This document shows, in pieces, positions 19,738-30,271 of a stretch of 64,000 bases of DNA; the stretch's first letter is position 1; each line of letters begins with the position of its first letter. The stretch covers positions 31,195 to 95,194 of the forward strand of contig NZ_JXAG01000023.1 in assembly GCF_000814905.1 (NCBI RefSeq), given 5' to 3'. The notes beneath the pieces were generated by a model, which was not told the DNA's origin, made no database searches, and saw nothing but the letters and a program-made list of their open reading frames with translations. Made by a program: the position numbers and the translations under genes. The stretch is from Enterobacter sp. Bisph1. Lineage in GTDB: Bacteria > Pseudomonadota > Gammaproteobacteria > Enterobacterales > Enterobacteriaceae.

Positions 19738-20978
19738 AATGTAGCTGGCGGGAAGGTAACCGCATTCAACTGCTGGAGAATGGCGATAACTATTACCCTG
19801 CGCTGTGGGACGCCATCGCCCATGCGCAGCAGCGCGTCATTTTAGAGACTTTTATCTGGTATGAAGACGATGTGGGTCGCCAGCTGCACCAGGCGTTGTT
19901 GCGCGCAGCGCAGCGCGGGATCAATATCGAAGTGCTGCTCGACGGCTACGGTTCGCCGGATCTCAGCGAGTCGTTTGTTAACGAGTTAACCGCCGCCGGG
20001 GTGATTTTCCGCTACTACGATCCTGGCCCGCGGCTGCTCGGCATGCGCACCAATCTCTTTCGCCGTATGCATCGAAAAATCGTGGTGATTGATAACACGG
20101 TGGCGTTTATCGGCGGTATCAACTATTCGGCAGAGCATGTCACCAGCTACGGCCCGGAAGCGAAACAGGATTACGCCGTGCGCGTCGAAGGCCCGGTGGT
20201 GCTCGATATGCTGCAATTTGAGTTAGAGAACCTGCCGGATAGCGCACCGGTTAAACGCTGGTGGCGTCGTCGCCGTCATCGACCCGAAGAGAACCGCAAA
20301 CCTGGCGAAGCGCAGGCGCTGTTTGTCTGGCGAGATAATGACGATCACCGCGATGATATTGAACGCCACTATCTGAAAATGCTGGCGAATGCGCGGCGGG
20401 AAGTGATTATTGCCAACGCCTACTTTTTCCCCGGCTACCGGTTATTGCATGCCATGCGCAGCGCTGCCCGCCGCGGTGTGACGGTGAAGTTGATTGTACA
20501 GGGTGAGCCGGATATGCCGATTGTCAAAGTCGGTGCGGAGCTGTTGTATAACTATCTGCTGAAAGGCGGCGTGCAGGTGTATGAATATCGTCGCCGTCCG
20601 CTGCACGGCAAAGTGGCGCTGATGGACGATCACTGGGCGACGGTCGGCTCCAGCAATCTCGACCCGCTTAGCCTCTCTCTGAACCTTGAAGCGAACCTGA
20701 TTATTCACGACCGGGCCTTTAACCAGGCGCTGCGTGACAAGCTGCAGGCGTTGATCGACCACGACTCCGTCAGAGTAAATGAGTCGATGGCACCGAAGCA
20801 AAGCTGGTGGAATCTCGGGAAGAGCGTGGTGGTGTTCCACTTTTTACGCCACTTCCCGGCGATGGTCGGCTGGTTACCGGCGCATACGCCACGGCTGGCG
20901 CAGGTGGACCCACCGGTGCAACCTGAAATCGAAACCCAGGATCGCACTGATACATCGCACTCAGAGGTGAAACCATGA
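19734..20978 (+). CDS. clsB: Cardiolipin synthase B
   Basis: A 414-residue phospholipase-D superfamily enzyme (formerly YbhO) that joins phosphatidyl groups to form cardiolipin in the inner membrane. It has two HKD motifs: H113-x-K115-x4-D120 ([10 protein letters not shown]) and H291-x-K293-x4-D298 ([10 protein letters not shown]), each followed by the usual GG or SSN sequence. A hydrophobic or amphipathic stretch near residues 360-375 may help membrane attachment. Four-base overlaps on both sides (ybhP and ybhN) show a three-gene operon. Confidence 0.96.
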   Translation: MKCSWREGNRIQLLENGDNYYPALWDAIAHAQQRVILETFIWYEDDVGRQLHQALLRAAQRGINIEVLLDGYGSPDLSESFVNELTAAGVIFRYYDPGPRLLGMRTNLFRRMHRKIVVIDNTVAFIGGINYSAEHVTSYGPEAKQDYAVRVEGPVVLDMLQFELENLPDSAPVKRWWRRRRHRPEENRKPGEAQALFVWRDNDDHRDDIERHYLKMLANARREVIIANAYFFPGYRLLHAMRSAARRGVTVKLIVQGEPDMPIVKVGAELLYNYLLKGGVQVYEYRRRPLHGKVALMDDHWATVGSSNLDPLSLSLNLEANLIIHDRAFNQALRDKLQALIDHDSVRVNESMAPKQSWWNLGKSVVVFHFLRHFPAMVGWLPAHTPRLAQVDPPVQPEIETQDRTDTSHSEVKP

Positions 20979-21943
20979 AAGGCCATTCTCATCCTCGCTG
21001 GCGCATCGCCAAAAGAGTGCTGACGGTACTGTTCTTTATCGCCGTTATCGTTTTGCTGGTGTTATATGCGAAAAAGGTTAACTGGGACGATGTCTGGAAA
21101 GTTATCCACGACTATAACCGCACTGCGTTATTGAGCGCCGTCGCGCTGGTGATCCTCAGTTACCTGCTGTATGGCTGTTATGACTTATTGGGACGCGCCT
21201 ATTGCGGGCACAAACTGGCGAAGCGCCAGGTGATGCTGGTGTCGTTTATCTGTTATGCCTTTAACCTGACGCTAAGTACCTGGGTCGGTGGGATTGGGAT
21301 GCGCTACCGGCTCTATTCCCGTTTGGGCCTGCCCGGCAGCACGATTACGCGTATTTTTTCCCTCAGTATTACCACCAACTGGCTGGGCTATATTTTGCTC
21401 GGCGGGCTGCTGTTTACCTTTGGCGTGGTCGAGATCCCAGCGCACTGGTATATCTCGCAAACCACGCTGCGGATTGTCGGCGTGGTGCTACTGGTGATAA
21501 TTGCGGTGTATCTATGGGGCTGCGCCTTTGCCAAACGTCGCCATATGACGATAAAAGGCCATAAGCTGGTGCTGCCGACGTGGAAATTTGCCGTCGCGCA
21601 GCTGGTGATTTCCAGCGCCAACTGGATAGCGATGGGGGCGATTATCTGGCTGCTGATGGGCATGAAGGCGGACTTCTTCTTTGTCCTCGGCGTGCTGCTG
21701 GTAAGCAGTATCGCTGGCGTTATCGTGCATATCCCGGCGGGCATCGGCGTGCTGGAAGCGGTGTTTATCGCCCTGCTCGCCGGAGAGCATGTTTCGCAGG
21801 GCTTGATTATCGCCGCCCTGCTGGCCTATCGCGTGCTCTATTACTTCTTGCCGCTGCTGCTGGCGCTGGTGGGTTACCTGGTGCTGGAAGGGCGGGCGAA
21901 AAAGCTGCGGGCGAAAAACGTCAAGGCCATGGAGCAGCACTAA
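20975..21943 (+). CDS. ybhN: YbhN, LPG-flippase-like integral membrane protein (UPF0104)
   Basis: A 322-residue inner-membrane protein of the UPF0104/AglD-MprF flippase-like family. About eight hydrophobic helices are visible, beginning with VLTVLFFIAVIVLLVLYAKK (11-30), with family landmarks GGIGMRYRLYSRLGLPGS (about 105-122) and VHIPAGIGVLEAVF (about 250-263). Its position after clsB in overlapping frames suggests a role in handling phospholipids, but the substrate is not known. Confidence 0.92.
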   Translation: MKGHSHPRWRIAKRVLTVLFFIAVIVLLVLYAKKVNWDDVWKVIHDYNRTALLSAVALVILSYLLYGCYDLLGRAYCGHKLAKRQVMLVSFICYAFNLTLSTWVGGIGMRYRLYSRLGLPGSTITRIFSLSITTNWLGYILLGGLLFTFGVVEIPAHWYISQTTLRIVGVVLLVIIAVYLWGCAFAKRRHMTIKGHKLVLPTWKFAVAQLVISSANWIAMGAIIWLLMGMKADFFFVLGVLLVSSIAGVIVHIPAGIGVLEAVFIALLAGEHVSQGLIIAALLAYRVLYYFLPLLLALVGYLVLEGRAKKLRAKNVKAMEQH

Positions 21944-21984
21944 CGTTTAACGGGAATGAAAGGCAGACAACAGATCCATCAGGC

Positions 21985-22015
21985 AAAAAAAATCCCGGCC
22001 CTTACGGCCGGGATC
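21985..22015 (-). terminator. Terminator after ybhL
   Basis: Stem ATCCCGGCC / GGCCGGGAT with a five-base loop, followed on the minus strand by eight T residues. It stands 14 bases past the ybhL stop codon. Confidence 0.85.
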
Positions 22016-22028
22016 GGTACAGCATCCG

Positions 22029-22736
22029 TTAGCGACGGTTGCCAAAAATACGCAACAGCATCAGGAACAGGTTAATAAAGTCCAGGTACAGCGTCAGCGC
22101 GCCAAGAATAGAGGATTTGCGCAGCTGCGTGGCATCACGGACATCGATTTGCTGGCCGATGTTTTTCAGCTTCTGCGTATCGTAAGCCGTCAGGCCAACA
22201 AAAATCACCACGCCGATATAGGTGACTGCCCACATCAGCGCTTCGCTTTTCAGCCAGAAGTTAACCAGTGACGCCAGCAGGATACCAATCAGCCCCATAA
22301 ACAGCATGCTACCAAGGCCGCTGAGATCGCGTTTGGTGGTGTAGCCGTACAGGCTCATCGCGCCAAACATCCCGGCGGTGACGACAAACGTCGCGGCGAT
22401 GGATTGTGCGGTATAGATCAGCAGAATGCTGGAAATCGTCAATCCGGTGAGGGCCGAATAGAGCATAAACAGCGTGGTCGCCAGACCGGCGCTCAGTTTA
22501 TGAATCATGCCGGAGAGCACAAACACCACCGCCAGCTGCGCGATAATCAGGCCAAAAAAGGTGATTTGGCTGGAGAAAACGAAGGACATGATGGCTTCAC
22601 TGCGCGCGGCGTACCAGGCGACAAAAGCCGTGAGCAGCAGGCCGCAGGTCATCCAGCCATACACCTGCGCCATAAAGGTTTGCAAGCCGGTGCGGCTTTG
22701 CTGAACAATTGAATCAGTACGTGGGTAACGGTCCAT
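22029..22736 (-). CDS. ybhL: Bax inhibitor-1 family membrane protein YbhL
   Basis: A 235-residue multi-pass protein of the BI-1/YccA family (calcium-leak or protease-modulating membrane proteins). Seven hydrophobic helices follow a polar N-terminus (MDRYPRTDSIVQQSRTGLQT). The conserved C-terminal region AYDTQKLKNIGQ with its Asp residues matches the family's pH-sensing di-aspartyl region. It is a single gene with its own terminator. Length matches the E. coli protein (234 residues). Confidence 0.93.
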   Translation of the reverse strand: MDRYPRTDSIVQQSRTGLQTFMAQVYGWMTCGLLLTAFVAWYAARSEAIMSFVFSSQITFFGLIIAQLAVVFVLSGMIHKLSAGLATTLFMLYSALTGLTISSILLIYTAQSIAATFVVTAGMFGAMSLYGYTTKRDLSGLGSMLFMGLIGILLASLVNFWLKSEALMWAVTYIGVVIFVGLTAYDTQKLKNIGQQIDVRDATQLRKSSILGALTLYLDFINLFLMLLRIFGNRR

Positions 22737-22792
22737 AATTACTCCAGAGTGAGGGATAGTGCTTTAAGATTAACACATCCCCGCTCAATGAA

Positions 22793-23245
22793 TTACCAAC
22801 GTTTCGCCGCTTGTTTATCGCTGTCGCGGGCTTCAACCCAGCGATCGCCTTCTGGCGTCGCCTCGCGTTTCCAGAACGGCGCACGGGTTTTCAGGTAATC
22901 CATAATAAACTGCCCAGCTTCAAAGGCGCTGCTGCGGTGCGCGCTGGCAACGCCGACAAAAACGATCTCATCCCCCGGCCACAGTTCGCCGACGCGATGG
23001 TAAACCGTAACGCGCCCGAGGGGCCAGCGGCCACGGGCTTCGTCGACGATTTCCGCCAGCGATTTTTCCGTCATCCCCGGATAGTGCTCAAGGGTTAACG
23101 CGCTTACGCTGTCGCCGAGGTTGTGATTGCGCACTTTGCCGGTAAAAGTGACCACCGCGCCATCTTCATCGCAAGCGGCCAGCCAGGCATATTCATCACC
23201 CACGCTAAACGGGGCGCGATCGACACAAATTCGCGTTTCGCCCAT
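22793..23245 (-). CDS. moaE: Molybdopterin synthase catalytic subunit MoaE
   Basis: Large subunit of molybdopterin synthase (150 residues), which converts precursor Z (cPMP) into molybdopterin with sulfur from MoaD thiocarboxylate. The catalytic lysines K119 and K126 are in LKTRAPFWKRE and the binding residues HRSSAF near 103-108 are present. Last gene of moaABCDE, one base after moaD. Confidence 0.96.
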   Translation of the reverse strand: MGETRICVDRAPFSVGDEYAWLAACDEDGAVVTFTGKVRNHNLGDSVSALTLEHYPGMTEKSLAEIVDEARGRWPLGRVTVYHRVGELWPGDEIVFVGVASAHRSSAFEAGQFIMDYLKTRAPFWKREATPEGDRWVEARDSDKQAAKRW

Positions 23246-23246
23246 C

Positions 23247-23492
23247 TTAGCCTCCGGTCACCGGTGGGAAGAAAGCGACTTCATCCCCGCTTTGCAAGGG
23301 GTGATCGAAACTTACCAGCGTCTGATTGACCGCCGCTAACAACTTGCCCTCTTCCAGCGCCAGCGCCCAGCGATCGCCCCGGGAGGCCAGATGCTGACGC
23401 AGGGCTTCGACGGAGGGGAAAAGCGTCTCAATGCTGGTGCTGTCGCAGCCGACCAGCTCGCGCACCTGAGCGAAAAATAGCACTTTAATCAT
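23247..23492 (-). CDS. moaD: Molybdopterin synthase sulfur carrier subunit MoaD
   Basis: An 81-residue ubiquitin-fold sulfur carrier. The C-terminal FFPPVTGG carries the Gly-Gly that is adenylated and thiocarboxylated by MoeB. Start at 23492 ([15 protein letters not shown]) fits the family and overlaps moaC by eight bases; the longer frame to 23555 is only moaC read in another frame. Confidence 0.95.
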   Translation of the reverse strand: MIKVLFFAQVRELVGCDSTSIETLFPSVEALRQHLASRGDRWALALEEGKLLAAVNQTLVSFDHPLQSGDEVAFFPPVTGG

Positions 23493-23970
23493 TACTGTCC
23501 ACCCTGAAATCCCCGGATTTGCCACCGCTTTTCGCCAGCAGGCGCACCGGGCCAATCACCATATCCTTCTGCACCGCTTTGCACATATCGTAAATGGTCA
23601 GCGCCGCCACGGAGGCCGCCGTCAGCGCTTCCATCTCTACGCCGGTTTTCCCGCTCAGGCGGCATACCGCTTCGATACGCACGCGGTTTTGCTCCGTTTC
23701 GGCCTGCAGCGTCACTTCCACTTTACTCAGCAGCAACGGATGGCATAGCGGGATCAGCTCCCAGGTGCGTTTCGCCGCCTGAATCCCGGCGATACGCGCG
23801 GTGGCAAAAACATCGCCTTTGTGGTGACTTCCTTCAACGATCATCGCCAGGGTTTGCGGCAGCATGGTGACAAAGGCTTCGGCGCGGGCTTCGCGCACGG
23901 TTTCCGCTTTGGCAGAGACATCCACCATATGCGCTTCGCCGTCGGCGTTAATATGGGTCAGTTGTGACAT
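23485..23970 (-). CDS. moaC: Cyclic pyranopterin monophosphate synthase MoaC
   Basis: A 161-residue enzyme that, after MoaA, makes cyclic pyranopterin monophosphate from GTP. The conserved [14 protein letters not shown] (about 72-85), [20 protein letters not shown] (about 109-128) and [10 protein letters not shown] segments include the catalytic Lys/Asp region. Third gene of the moa operon, three bases after moaB. Confidence 0.96.
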   Translation of the reverse strand: MSQLTHINADGEAHMVDVSAKAETVREARAEAFVTMLPQTLAMIVEGSHHKGDVFATARIAGIQAAKRTWELIPLCHPLLLSKVEVTLQAETEQNRVRIEAVCRLSGKTGVEMEALTAASVAALTIYDMCKAVQKDMVIGPVRLLAKSGGKSGDFRVDSND

Positions 23971-23973
23971 AAC

Positions 23974-24486
23974 TTATTTCTTAAGATGGGGGTAAAAGTT
24001 ACACGGGCGCGTGCGCGCATCGAGCTGCGGGGCAATGATATTTTCCCATGCGGTGCGGCAGGCTTTGGTCGAACCGGGCATGGCAAAAATCAGCGTCTTG
24101 TTCGCCATTCCCGCGACGGCGCGCGACTGCAATGTCGAGGTGCCAATCTCTTCAAATGACAGCATACGGAATACTTCGCCGAAACCTTCCACTTCACGAT
24201 CGAACAGCGGCAGCAGAGCTTCCGGGGCCTGATCGCCCTCCGTCAATCCGGTGCCACCGGTGATCAGCACCACCTGCACCTCTTCACTGGCGATCCACGC
24301 GGACACCTGGGCGCGAATGGCATAACGGTTCTCTTTGACAATGGCTTTGTCGACCATCTGGTGACCCGCTTCATGCACTGCGTCGCGCAACCAGTGGCCA
24401 GAGGTATCGTCCTCTTCGCCACGACGGTTTGAGACGGTTAAAATAGCCACTCTGACCGGGATAAGTTCATCGCTGACCTGGCTCAT
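23974..24486 (-). CDS. moaB: Molybdenum cofactor biosynthesis protein MoaB
   Basis: A 170-residue MogA/MoaB-fold protein proposed to adenylate molybdopterin or to be a structural paralogue of MogA. The motif LITGGTGLTEGDQAPEALLP (about 77-96) binds molybdopterin in the family, and a second conserved segment is AMPGSTKACRTAWENIIAPQ. Start 24486 (MSQVSDELIPVRVAIL) follows AAGGAGAATGAC; the frame extends to 24675 within moaA but that part is not family-like. Confidence 0.95.
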   Translation of the reverse strand: MSQVSDELIPVRVAILTVSNRRGEEDDTSGHWLRDAVHEAGHQMVDKAIVKENRYAIRAQVSAWIASEEVQVVLITGGTGLTEGDQAPEALLPLFDREVEGFGEVFRMLSFEEIGTSTLQSRAVAGMANKTLIFAMPGSTKACRTAWENIIAPQLDARTRPCNFYPHLKK

Positions 24487-24503
24487 GTCATTCTCCTTGC
24501 GGT

Positions 24504-25493
24504 TTACCCGCCGATGTATGAAAGGTTGTGCGTAATGCCTGTATTGCCCTGATGCAGGAAGTGCGTCTGCTTTTTGTGAGTCAGCGCGACGGCAATCCGC
24601 TGTTCCAGCATCCCTTGCTGCGTGTCGTCCTGCAGCAGATCGCGCAGATCGACGCCACCTTCGCCAAACAGACACAGGTGCAGTTTACCCGTCGATGAGA
24701 CGCGCAGGCGGTTGCAGCTGGCACAGAAATCTTTTTCATAAGGCATGATTAGACCGATTTCACCGGCGTAATCCGGATGGCAGAAAACCTGCGCCGGACC
24801 GTCGCTGCGCTGGCGCAGCTGGTGGATCCAGCCACGTTTTAACAGCTCATCACGCAGCACCATGCCGGAGATATGATGGTTGCGAAACAGTTCGCTGCCC
24901 TCACCGGTCTCCATCAATTCTATAAAGCGTAGCTGGATGGGGCGCGATTTGATCCACGCCAGAAAGGTATCGAGCTGATGATGATTCACATCGCGCATCA
25001 GTACGGTGTTGACTTTCACTTTGGCGAAACCAGCATCGAAAGCACTATCGATACCCTCCATCACCTGGCGAAATTTGTCCTGCCCGGTAATGGCATGAAA
25101 CTGGCGCGCATCGAGGCTATCAACGCTAACGTTAATCGCCGTCAGGCCAGCGTCGCGCCAGCGGGCGACGTCACGTGCAAGACGATAGCCGTTGGTGGTT
25201 ACGGCAAGCTGGCGAATAGTGCTGTTTTCACGCACGGCGGCGATAATATCGGTGAAATCGCGGCGTAATGAAGGTTCGCCGCCGGTGAGGCGCACTTTCT
25301 CGGTGCCCATCGCGCTAAAGGCGCGGGTCACCCGACGAATTTCGTCGACGCTGAGAAAGCCTTTGTTATTGATGCCGCTCGGTTTGTAGCCATCGGGCAG
25401 GCAGTATGTGCAACGAAAGTTGCAAACATCAGTGATCGACAAACGCAAGTAAAAGAACTTACGCGCGAACGCATCGGTAAGTTGTGAGGCCAT
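24504..25493 (-). CDS. moaA: GTP 3',8-cyclase MoaA (radical SAM)
   Basis: A 329-residue radical-SAM enzyme that starts molybdopterin synthesis by cyclising GTP. The N-terminal [4Fe-4S] motif is C24-x3-C28-x2-C31 (CNFRCTYC); the C-terminal cluster motif [18 protein letters not shown] holds the three further cysteines; the chain ends NLSYIGG with the Gly-Gly tail needed for activity. Start 25493 gives the usual [13 protein letters not shown]; the open frame continues upstream through the riboswitch and is not translated. First gene of moaABCDE. Confidence 0.97.
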   Translation of the reverse strand: MASQLTDAFARKFFYLRLSITDVCNFRCTYCLPDGYKPSGINNKGFLSVDEIRRVTRAFSAMGTEKVRLTGGEPSLRRDFTDIIAAVRENSTIRQLAVTTNGYRLARDVARWRDAGLTAINVSVDSLDARQFHAITGQDKFRQVMEGIDSAFDAGFAKVKVNTVLMRDVNHHQLDTFLAWIKSRPIQLRFIELMETGEGSELFRNHHISGMVLRDELLKRGWIHQLRQRSDGPAQVFCHPDYAGEIGLIMPYEKDFCASCNRLRVSSTGKLHLCLFGEGGVDLRDLLQDDTQQGMLEQRIAVALTHKKQTHFLHQGNTGITHNLSYIGG

Positions 25494-25504
25494 GTACACC
25501 TTTC

Positions 25505-25613
25505 CAAATACGGGAGATGCAGTCATTTCTTCCTGCACCCTGGCAGCAAAACCCTTTGGTTTGCTACGGCCAACGCGCCATGTCGGATGATTTAGGTCGC
25601 TAAGGCTTGAGTG
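25505..25613 (-). ncRNA. Moco RNA motif (molybdenum-cofactor riboswitch) leader of moaA
   Basis: The leader before moaA carries the segments of the enterobacterial Moco RNA in order on the minus strand: ACTCAAGCC, CCGACATGGCGCGTTGGCC, a hairpin AAACCAAAGGGTTT, CAGGGTGCAGGAAGAAATGA, CTGCATCTCCCG. In E. coli this RNA represses moaA translation when cofactor is sufficient. Recognised from memory of the E. coli sequence; borders are approximate. Confidence 0.85.
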
Positions 25614-25852
25614 TATGTATTGTCAGTAACGCTAAAATTGCTCGCGGCGATAGTAGCGCGATCGACGAGCTTTCGCTATCACGATTGTCGCTGTATAAAT
25701 TATTATATAGCGGCGTGATCGTGCACTTTCATCACAGAGTACGTGAAAATCGAATTTTTGCCTTGATATGTGTCATTTTCCGTTGTTCGCGGCATCGTCT
25801 TTTAGTGGTATTTACGTTAACGTAGGGCGGTAGATCTTCATAAGGAATCCCT
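25614..25852. other. Divergent promoter region moaA / ybhK
   Basis: About 240 bases between the moaA leader and ybhK, AT-rich in the middle (TATAAATTATTATATAGCG). It should hold the promoters of both genes. No gene seen. Confidence 0.4.
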
Positions 25853-26761
25853 ATGCGTAACCGCACACTTGCCGACCTGGATCGGGTTGTCGCCCTCGGC
25901 GGCGGGCATGGTCTTGGGCGTGTAATGTCCTCGCTCGCCTCATTAGGCTCAAGGCTTACCGGCATTGTTACCACTACTGATAACGGCGGTTCGACCGGGC
26001 GTATTCGCCGCTCCGAAGGCGGTATCGCCTGGGGTGATATGCGTAATTGCTTAAACCAGCTGATCACCGAACCGAGCGTGGCGTCAGCGATGTTTGAGTA
26101 TCGTTTTAGCGGTAATGGCGAACTTTCCGGGCATAACCTTGGAAATTTAATGTTAAAGGCGCTGGATCACCTGAGCGTGCGGCCTCTGGAAGCGATCAAT
26201 TTAATTCGTAACTTATTAAAGGTGGATGCGTTTTTAATTCCCATGTCCGAGCAGCCCGTCGATTTAATGGCGACCGACAGCGAAGGCCACCCGGTTTATG
26301 GCGAGGTCAATATTGACCAGCTTCATGCACCGATTCAGGAACTGATGCTTTCTCCAAAGGTACATGCCACCCGCGAAGCGGTGCAGGCGATTGCCGAAGC
26401 GGATTTGATTCTGATTGGCCCCGGCAGTTTTTACACCAGCCTGCTGCCGCTGCTGCTGCTTGACGATCTGGCACAGGCGCTGCGCCGCACCCCCGCGCCG
26501 GTCGTCTATATTGGCAACCTGGGTAAAGAGCTTAGCCCGGCCGCCGCCCGTCTTTCCCTTGCCGATAAGCTGACCATTATGGAGCAGTACGTGGGCAAAA
26601 AAATCATCGATGCCGCCGTTGTAGGGCCGAAAGTCGATACCCGCGACGTCAGCGATCGGCTGATCGTTCAGGAAGTGCTGGAAGCCAGCGATATTCCCTA
26701 CCGCCACGACAGACAGTTACTGCGCGCGGCGCTGGAAAAAGCGGTACAGCAACTCGGTTAA
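25853..26761 (+). CDS. ybhK: YvcK/CofD-like protein YbhK
   Basis: A 302-residue protein of the YvcK (gluconeogenesis factor) family, related in fold to the 2-phospho-L-lactate transferase CofD. Conserved nucleotide-binding sequence [17 protein letters not shown] (about 9-25), [19 protein letters not shown] and [13 protein letters not shown]. In Bacillus YvcK binds UDP-sugars and is needed for growth on gluconeogenic carbon sources; the E. coli role is less defined. In E. coli it adjoins uvrB; here eptA-basRS lies between. Confidence 0.94.
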   Translation: MRNRTLADLDRVVALGGGHGLGRVMSSLASLGSRLTGIVTTTDNGGSTGRIRRSEGGIAWGDMRNCLNQLITEPSVASAMFEYRFSGNGELSGHNLGNLMLKALDHLSVRPLEAINLIRNLLKVDAFLIPMSEQPVDLMATDSEGHPVYGEVNIDQLHAPIQELMLSPKVHATREAVQAIAEADLILIGPGSFYTSLLPLLLLDDLAQALRRTPAPVVYIGNLGKELSPAAARLSLADKLTIMEQYVGKKIIDAAVVGPKVDTRDVSDRLIVQEVLEASDIPYRHDRQLLRAALEKAVQQLG

Positions 26762-26809
26762 GCCACCCGCGACTGTATTTTTTGACGCCGCCGTCGCTTT
26801 GCTTAATTT

Positions 26810-26826
26810 CTTAAGGTTGTCTTAAA
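26810..26826 (+). promoter_or_regulatory. PmrA (BasR) box upstream of eptA
   Basis: CTTAAG-GTTGT-CTTAAA, the PmrA direct-repeat box (YTTAAK-N5-YTTAAG type), 45 bases before the eptA start. Confidence 0.8.
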
Positions 26827-26870
26827 AATAGGCTGACACAATAGCGCGACTTTCCTTATTGGATCTGAGT

Positions 26871-28514
26871 ATGCGCACGCTTCGTTTTCATCGGCCTTCC
26901 TTAAGCCGTCTGCACTTTATTCTGCTCTTCGCCGGCTGGATAGCGCTGGTGCTGAATATCGTCTTTTATCATCAGGCATTTATGTTGTTGCCGGTGGATT
27001 CATTGCATAGCTGGCTGGTCTTTCTCTCTATGCCGCTGGTCGCCTTTAGCGTTATCACGATCGTGGTGTCGCTGGCGTCGCTTATCCGTCTCGATCGTCT
27101 GGTTATTTCGTTATTTTTGCTGGTCAGTTCGGCGGCGCAATATTTTATTTCGACCTTTGGCATTATTATCGACCGTTCGATGATCACCAATATCCTCGAT
27201 ACCACACCGGCGGAAAGCTTCGCCCTGCTGTCGACCAGGATGATGTTAATGTTGCTGCTGACGGGTATTGTGCCGATTATCATCGCCTGGTGGATCAAAA
27301 TAAAACCCGCCCGCTCTGCGTTACGCAGCGTGATGTTGCGTCTTGCCAGCATTGTTATTTCCGTACTGGTCATCCTGGCGATAGCGCTGTTATTTTATAA
27401 AGATTACGCCTCGCTGTTTCGCAATAATAAAGAGCTGGTGAAATCCCTTAGCCCGTCGAATTCTATTGCCGCCTCACTCTCGTGGTATTCCCATAGCCGC
27501 ACGGCCCATTTGCCGCTGGTGCATATTGGCGAAGACGCGCGCCAGCGTGCAGAAATGCAGCACGGTGCGCGCAAGAATCTAACCATTCTGGTGGTCGGCG
27601 AAACGTCCCGCGCGGAGAACTTTTCACTCGGCGGTTACGCCCGTGAAACCAACCCATTGTTACAGCAAGATAATGTCATTTATTACCCGAACACCGCCTC
27701 TTGCGGCACCGCCACCGCCATTTCGTTGCCGTGCATGTTTTCCGGTATGCCGCGCGCCCATTATGACGATCAGCTGGCGGAACATCAGGAGGGGTTGCTG
27801 GATATTATTCAGCGCGCGGGCATTAAGGTGTTATGGAATGAGAACGATGGCGGCTGTAAAGGCGCGTGCGATCGCGTTCCGCACCAGGATATGACACAGT
27901 TAAATCTGCACGATTACTGTATTGAAGGGGAATGCCAGGATGAGATTTTATTTCGCGATCTCGCCAGCTATATCGATTCCCTGCCGGGCGACGGGCTGAT
28001 TGTATTACACACCATTGGTAGCCACGGGCCGACCTATTACAACCGTTATCCGGCTCGCTTGCGTAAATTTACGCCGACCTGCGATACCAACGAAATTCAA
28101 ACCTGTTCCCAGCAGCAGCTGATCAATACCTACGACAACACCATTTTGTATGTCGACTATATTGTTGATAAGGCCATTAAATTGCTGGAATCGAAACAGG
28201 ATAAATTCACCACCAGCCTGGTCTACCTTTCCGATCACGGCGAGTCGCTGGGTGAAAATGGCGTTTATCTGCACGGTCTGCCTTACTCCATCGCACCGGA
28301 AACGCAAAAACATGTTCCGTTGCTGATTTGGCTGTCGCAGGATTACCAAACGCGTTATGGCGTGAGCGGTGAGTGTCTGCAAAAAAATGCGCGGGACAAG
28401 GCCGTCTCTCAGGACAACCTCTTCCCGACAATGTTGGGTATACTCGGCGTTAGCACGAACGTTTACCGTGCCGAGGACGATCTCTTAACCGCGTGCCGGG
28501 GGCAGGTGAAATGA
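26871..28514 (+). CDS. eptA: Lipid A phosphoethanolamine transferase EptA (PmrC)
   Basis: Adds phosphoethanolamine to lipid A in the periplasmic leaflet, lowering negative charge and susceptibility to polymyxin. It has 547 residues, the family length: five N-terminal membrane helices (about 15-175), then an alkaline-phosphatase-fold periplasmic domain. The metal ligand E244 lies in [11 protein letters not shown], the nucleophile T280 in [14 protein letters not shown], and the Asp/His ligands in [12 protein letters not shown]. Start ATG 26871 ([14 protein letters not shown]) is chosen over a TTG at 26859. It overlaps basR at ATGA and is headed by a PmrA box. This is the chromosomal EptA type rather than a plasmid mcr gene, judging by its operon with basRS. 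Confidence 0.95.
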   Translation: MRTLRFHRPSLSRLHFILLFAGWIALVLNIVFYHQAFMLLPVDSLHSWLVFLSMPLVAFSVITIVVSLASLIRLDRLVISLFLLVSSAAQYFISTFGIIIDRSMITNILDTTPAESFALLSTRMMLMLLLTGIVPIIIAWWIKIKPARSALRSVMLRLASIVISVLVILAIALLFYKDYASLFRNNKELVKSLSPSNSIAASLSWYSHSRTAHLPLVHIGEDARQRAEMQHGARKNLTILVVGETSRAENFSLGGYARETNPLLQQDNVIYYPNTASCGTATAISLPCMFSGMPRAHYDDQLAEHQEGLLDIIQRAGIKVLWNENDGGCKGACDRVPHQDMTQLNLHDYCIEGECQDEILFRDLASYIDSLPGDGLIVLHTIGSHGPTYYNRYPARLRKFTPTCDTNEIQTCSQQQLINTYDNTILYVDYIVDKAIKLLESKQDKFTTSLVYLSDHGESLGENGVYLHGLPYSIAPETQKHVPLLIWLSQDYQTRYGVSGECLQKNARDKAVSQDNLFPTMLGILGVSTNVYRAEDDLLTACRGQVK

Positions 28515-29185
28515 AAATTCTGGTGGTTGAAGACGATGCACTGCTCCTGCAGGGATTGATGCTGGCGATGCAAAGCGAAGGCTACGCCTGCGATGGCGTA
28601 TCGACCGCCCATGAAGCGGCGCTTTCTCTGGCGAACGGCCATTACAGCCTGCTGGTGCTGGATTTGGGGCTACCGGATGAAGATGGTTTACATCTGCTCA
28701 CCCGCCTGCGCCGGGAAAAATACACCCTGCCGGTACTCATTCTTACCGCCCGCGACACCCTGGAAGATCGCGTCGCCGGGCTGGATACCGGTGCCGATGA
28801 TTATCTGGTGAAACCCTTCGCTCTTGAAGAGCTGAATGCGCGCATCCGCGCCCTGCTGCGCCGGCATAATAACCAGGGCGATAACGAAATCTGCCATGGC
28901 AATTTAACGCTGAATGTGACGCGCCGCCAGGCGTGGCTCGAAAGTCAGTTGCTGGAGTTGACGCCGAAAGAGTACGCCCTGCTGTCGCGCCTGATGATGA
29001 AAGCCGAAAGCCCGGTCCACAGAGAGATCCTCTATAACGATATCTACAACTGGGACAACGAGCCTTCTACCAATACGCTGGAGGTGCATATCCATAATTT
29101 ACGCGAAAAAATTGGTAAATCGCGCATCCGTACCGTGCGCGGCTTTGGCTATATGCTGGTGCTTCCGCAGGAACGGGCTGATTAA
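28511..29185 (+). CDS. basR: Response regulator BasR (PmrA)
   Basis: A 224-residue OmpR-family regulator. The receiver domain has D51 as phospho-acceptor ([13 protein letters not shown]) with acidic residues E8/D9 and K101 in [10 protein letters not shown]; the C-terminal winged helix includes [25 protein letters not shown]. Its sequence is strikingly close to E. coli BasR, including [17 protein letters not shown]. It activates eptA and, through a second PmrA box, probably the pmrR-like gene. Start ATG 28511 overlaps the eptA stop; the frame from 28493 adds six unconserved residues. Confidence 0.96.
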   Translation: MKILVVEDDALLLQGLMLAMQSEGYACDGVSTAHEAALSLANGHYSLLVLDLGLPDEDGLHLLTRLRREKYTLPVLILTARDTLEDRVAGLDTGADDYLVKPFALEELNARIRALLRRHNNQGDNEICHGNLTLNVTRRQAWLESQLLELTPKEYALLSRLMMKAESPVHREILYNDIYNWDNEPSTNTLEVHIHNLREKIGKSRIRTVRGFGYMLVLPQERAD

Positions 29186-30270
29186 TGACGTTGTTCAATT
29201 TCAGACACTGGAGCATGCGCCGTCGCTTGCTGTTGACCATCGGCGGCATTCTGGTGTTTTGCCAACTGGTAAGCGTTTTCTGGCTGTGGCATGAAAGCGA
29301 AGAACAAATCCAGCTGCTGGTCCAGGCGGCAATTCATAACAACAATAATCGTAAACATGTTGAGCATGAAGTCCGCGAAGCGGTAGCCAGCCTGCTGGTG
29401 CCCAGCCTGCTGATTGTCGGTTTGGCGCTGCTGCTCTGTATGCAGGCGGTAAAAGCCATTACCCGTCCGCTGCTGGAGCTGCAGGAGGAGTTAAATAAGC
29501 GCACGCCAAACAATCTGCAACCTATCACCCTGCACAACAGCGTCAGCGAAGTGGAGGCGGTCACCTCGTCGATTAATGAACTGGTTTCCCGGTTAACGGT
29601 CACCCTCGACCGGGAACGGCTGTTTACCGCCGATGTCGCCCATGAGCTGCGCACGCCGCTGGCGGGGCTGCGCCTGCATCTGGAACTGATGGCGAAAACC
29701 AGCGGCATTAACGTTGAACCGCTGGTGCAGCGCCTAGAACAGATGACGGAAAACATTGCCCAGCTGTTGCTGATGGCGCGCGTCGGGCAATCCTTCTCGG
29801 CGGGCAGTTATCAGCAGGTTATATTGCTGCAGGACGTTCTGCTGCCCCTGAACAGCGAGCTGGAACAGATGCTTGCGGCGCGGGAACAGAGCCTGGCCAT
29901 CGTTGAGCCTGCAGACGAGGTTGCCGTCGCCGGGGACGCCACGCTGCTACGGCTGCTGGTGAGAAACCTGGTGGAGAACGCGCACCGCTATAGCCCGGTG
30001 GGATCGACCATCACCGTGCGTATTGAAAACCCTGACGCGCCGCTGCTGGCGGTGGAGGATGAAGGGCCTGGCATCGACGAAAGCCGCAGCGGTGAGCTGA
30101 GTAAAGCGTTTGTACGCATGGATAGCCGCTACGGCGGCGCGGGGCTGGGATTAAGCATTGTGACGCGTATTGCGCAACTGCATGACGCACAGTTCTTTCT
30201 GCACAACCGGCTACAGCAAACAGGCGTACGGGCGTGGGTAAAATTTCACCCTTCCACCCGCCAGGTATAG
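29185..30270 (+). CDS. basS: Sensor histidine kinase BasS (PmrB)
   Basis: A 361-residue membrane kinase that senses ferric iron, aluminium and mild acid. Two membrane helices (about 14-35 and 70-88) enclose a short periplasmic loop with two ExxE motifs (E37-x-x-E40 and E62-x-x-E65), the iron-binding arrangement of PmrB. A HAMP region follows, then the H-box FTADVAHELRTP with H153 and the ATPase boxes NLVENAHRY, DEGPGID and GGAGLGLSI. Start overlaps the basR stop (TAATG). Completes the eptA-basR-basS operon. Confidence 0.95.
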   Translation: MTLFNFRHWSMRRRLLLTIGGILVFCQLVSVFWLWHESEEQIQLLVQAAIHNNNNRKHVEHEVREAVASLLVPSLLIVGLALLLCMQAVKAITRPLLELQEELNKRTPNNLQPITLHNSVSEVEAVTSSINELVSRLTVTLDRERLFTADVAHELRTPLAGLRLHLELMAKTSGINVEPLVQRLEQMTENIAQLLLMARVGQSFSAGSYQQVILLQDVLLPLNSELEQMLAAREQSLAIVEPADEVAVAGDATLLRLLVRNLVENAHRYSPVGSTITVRIENPDAPLLAVEDEGPGIDESRSGELSKAFVRMDSRYGGAGLGLSIVTRIAQLHDAQFFLHNRLQQTGVRAWVKFHPSTRQV

Positions 30271-30271
30271 A

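Noticed and set aside
26871..28514. A plasmid-type mcr gene
   Set aside because: The protein is in a chromosomal eptA-basR-basS operon with a PmrA box, shares the E. coli EptA length, and no insertion sequences flank it.
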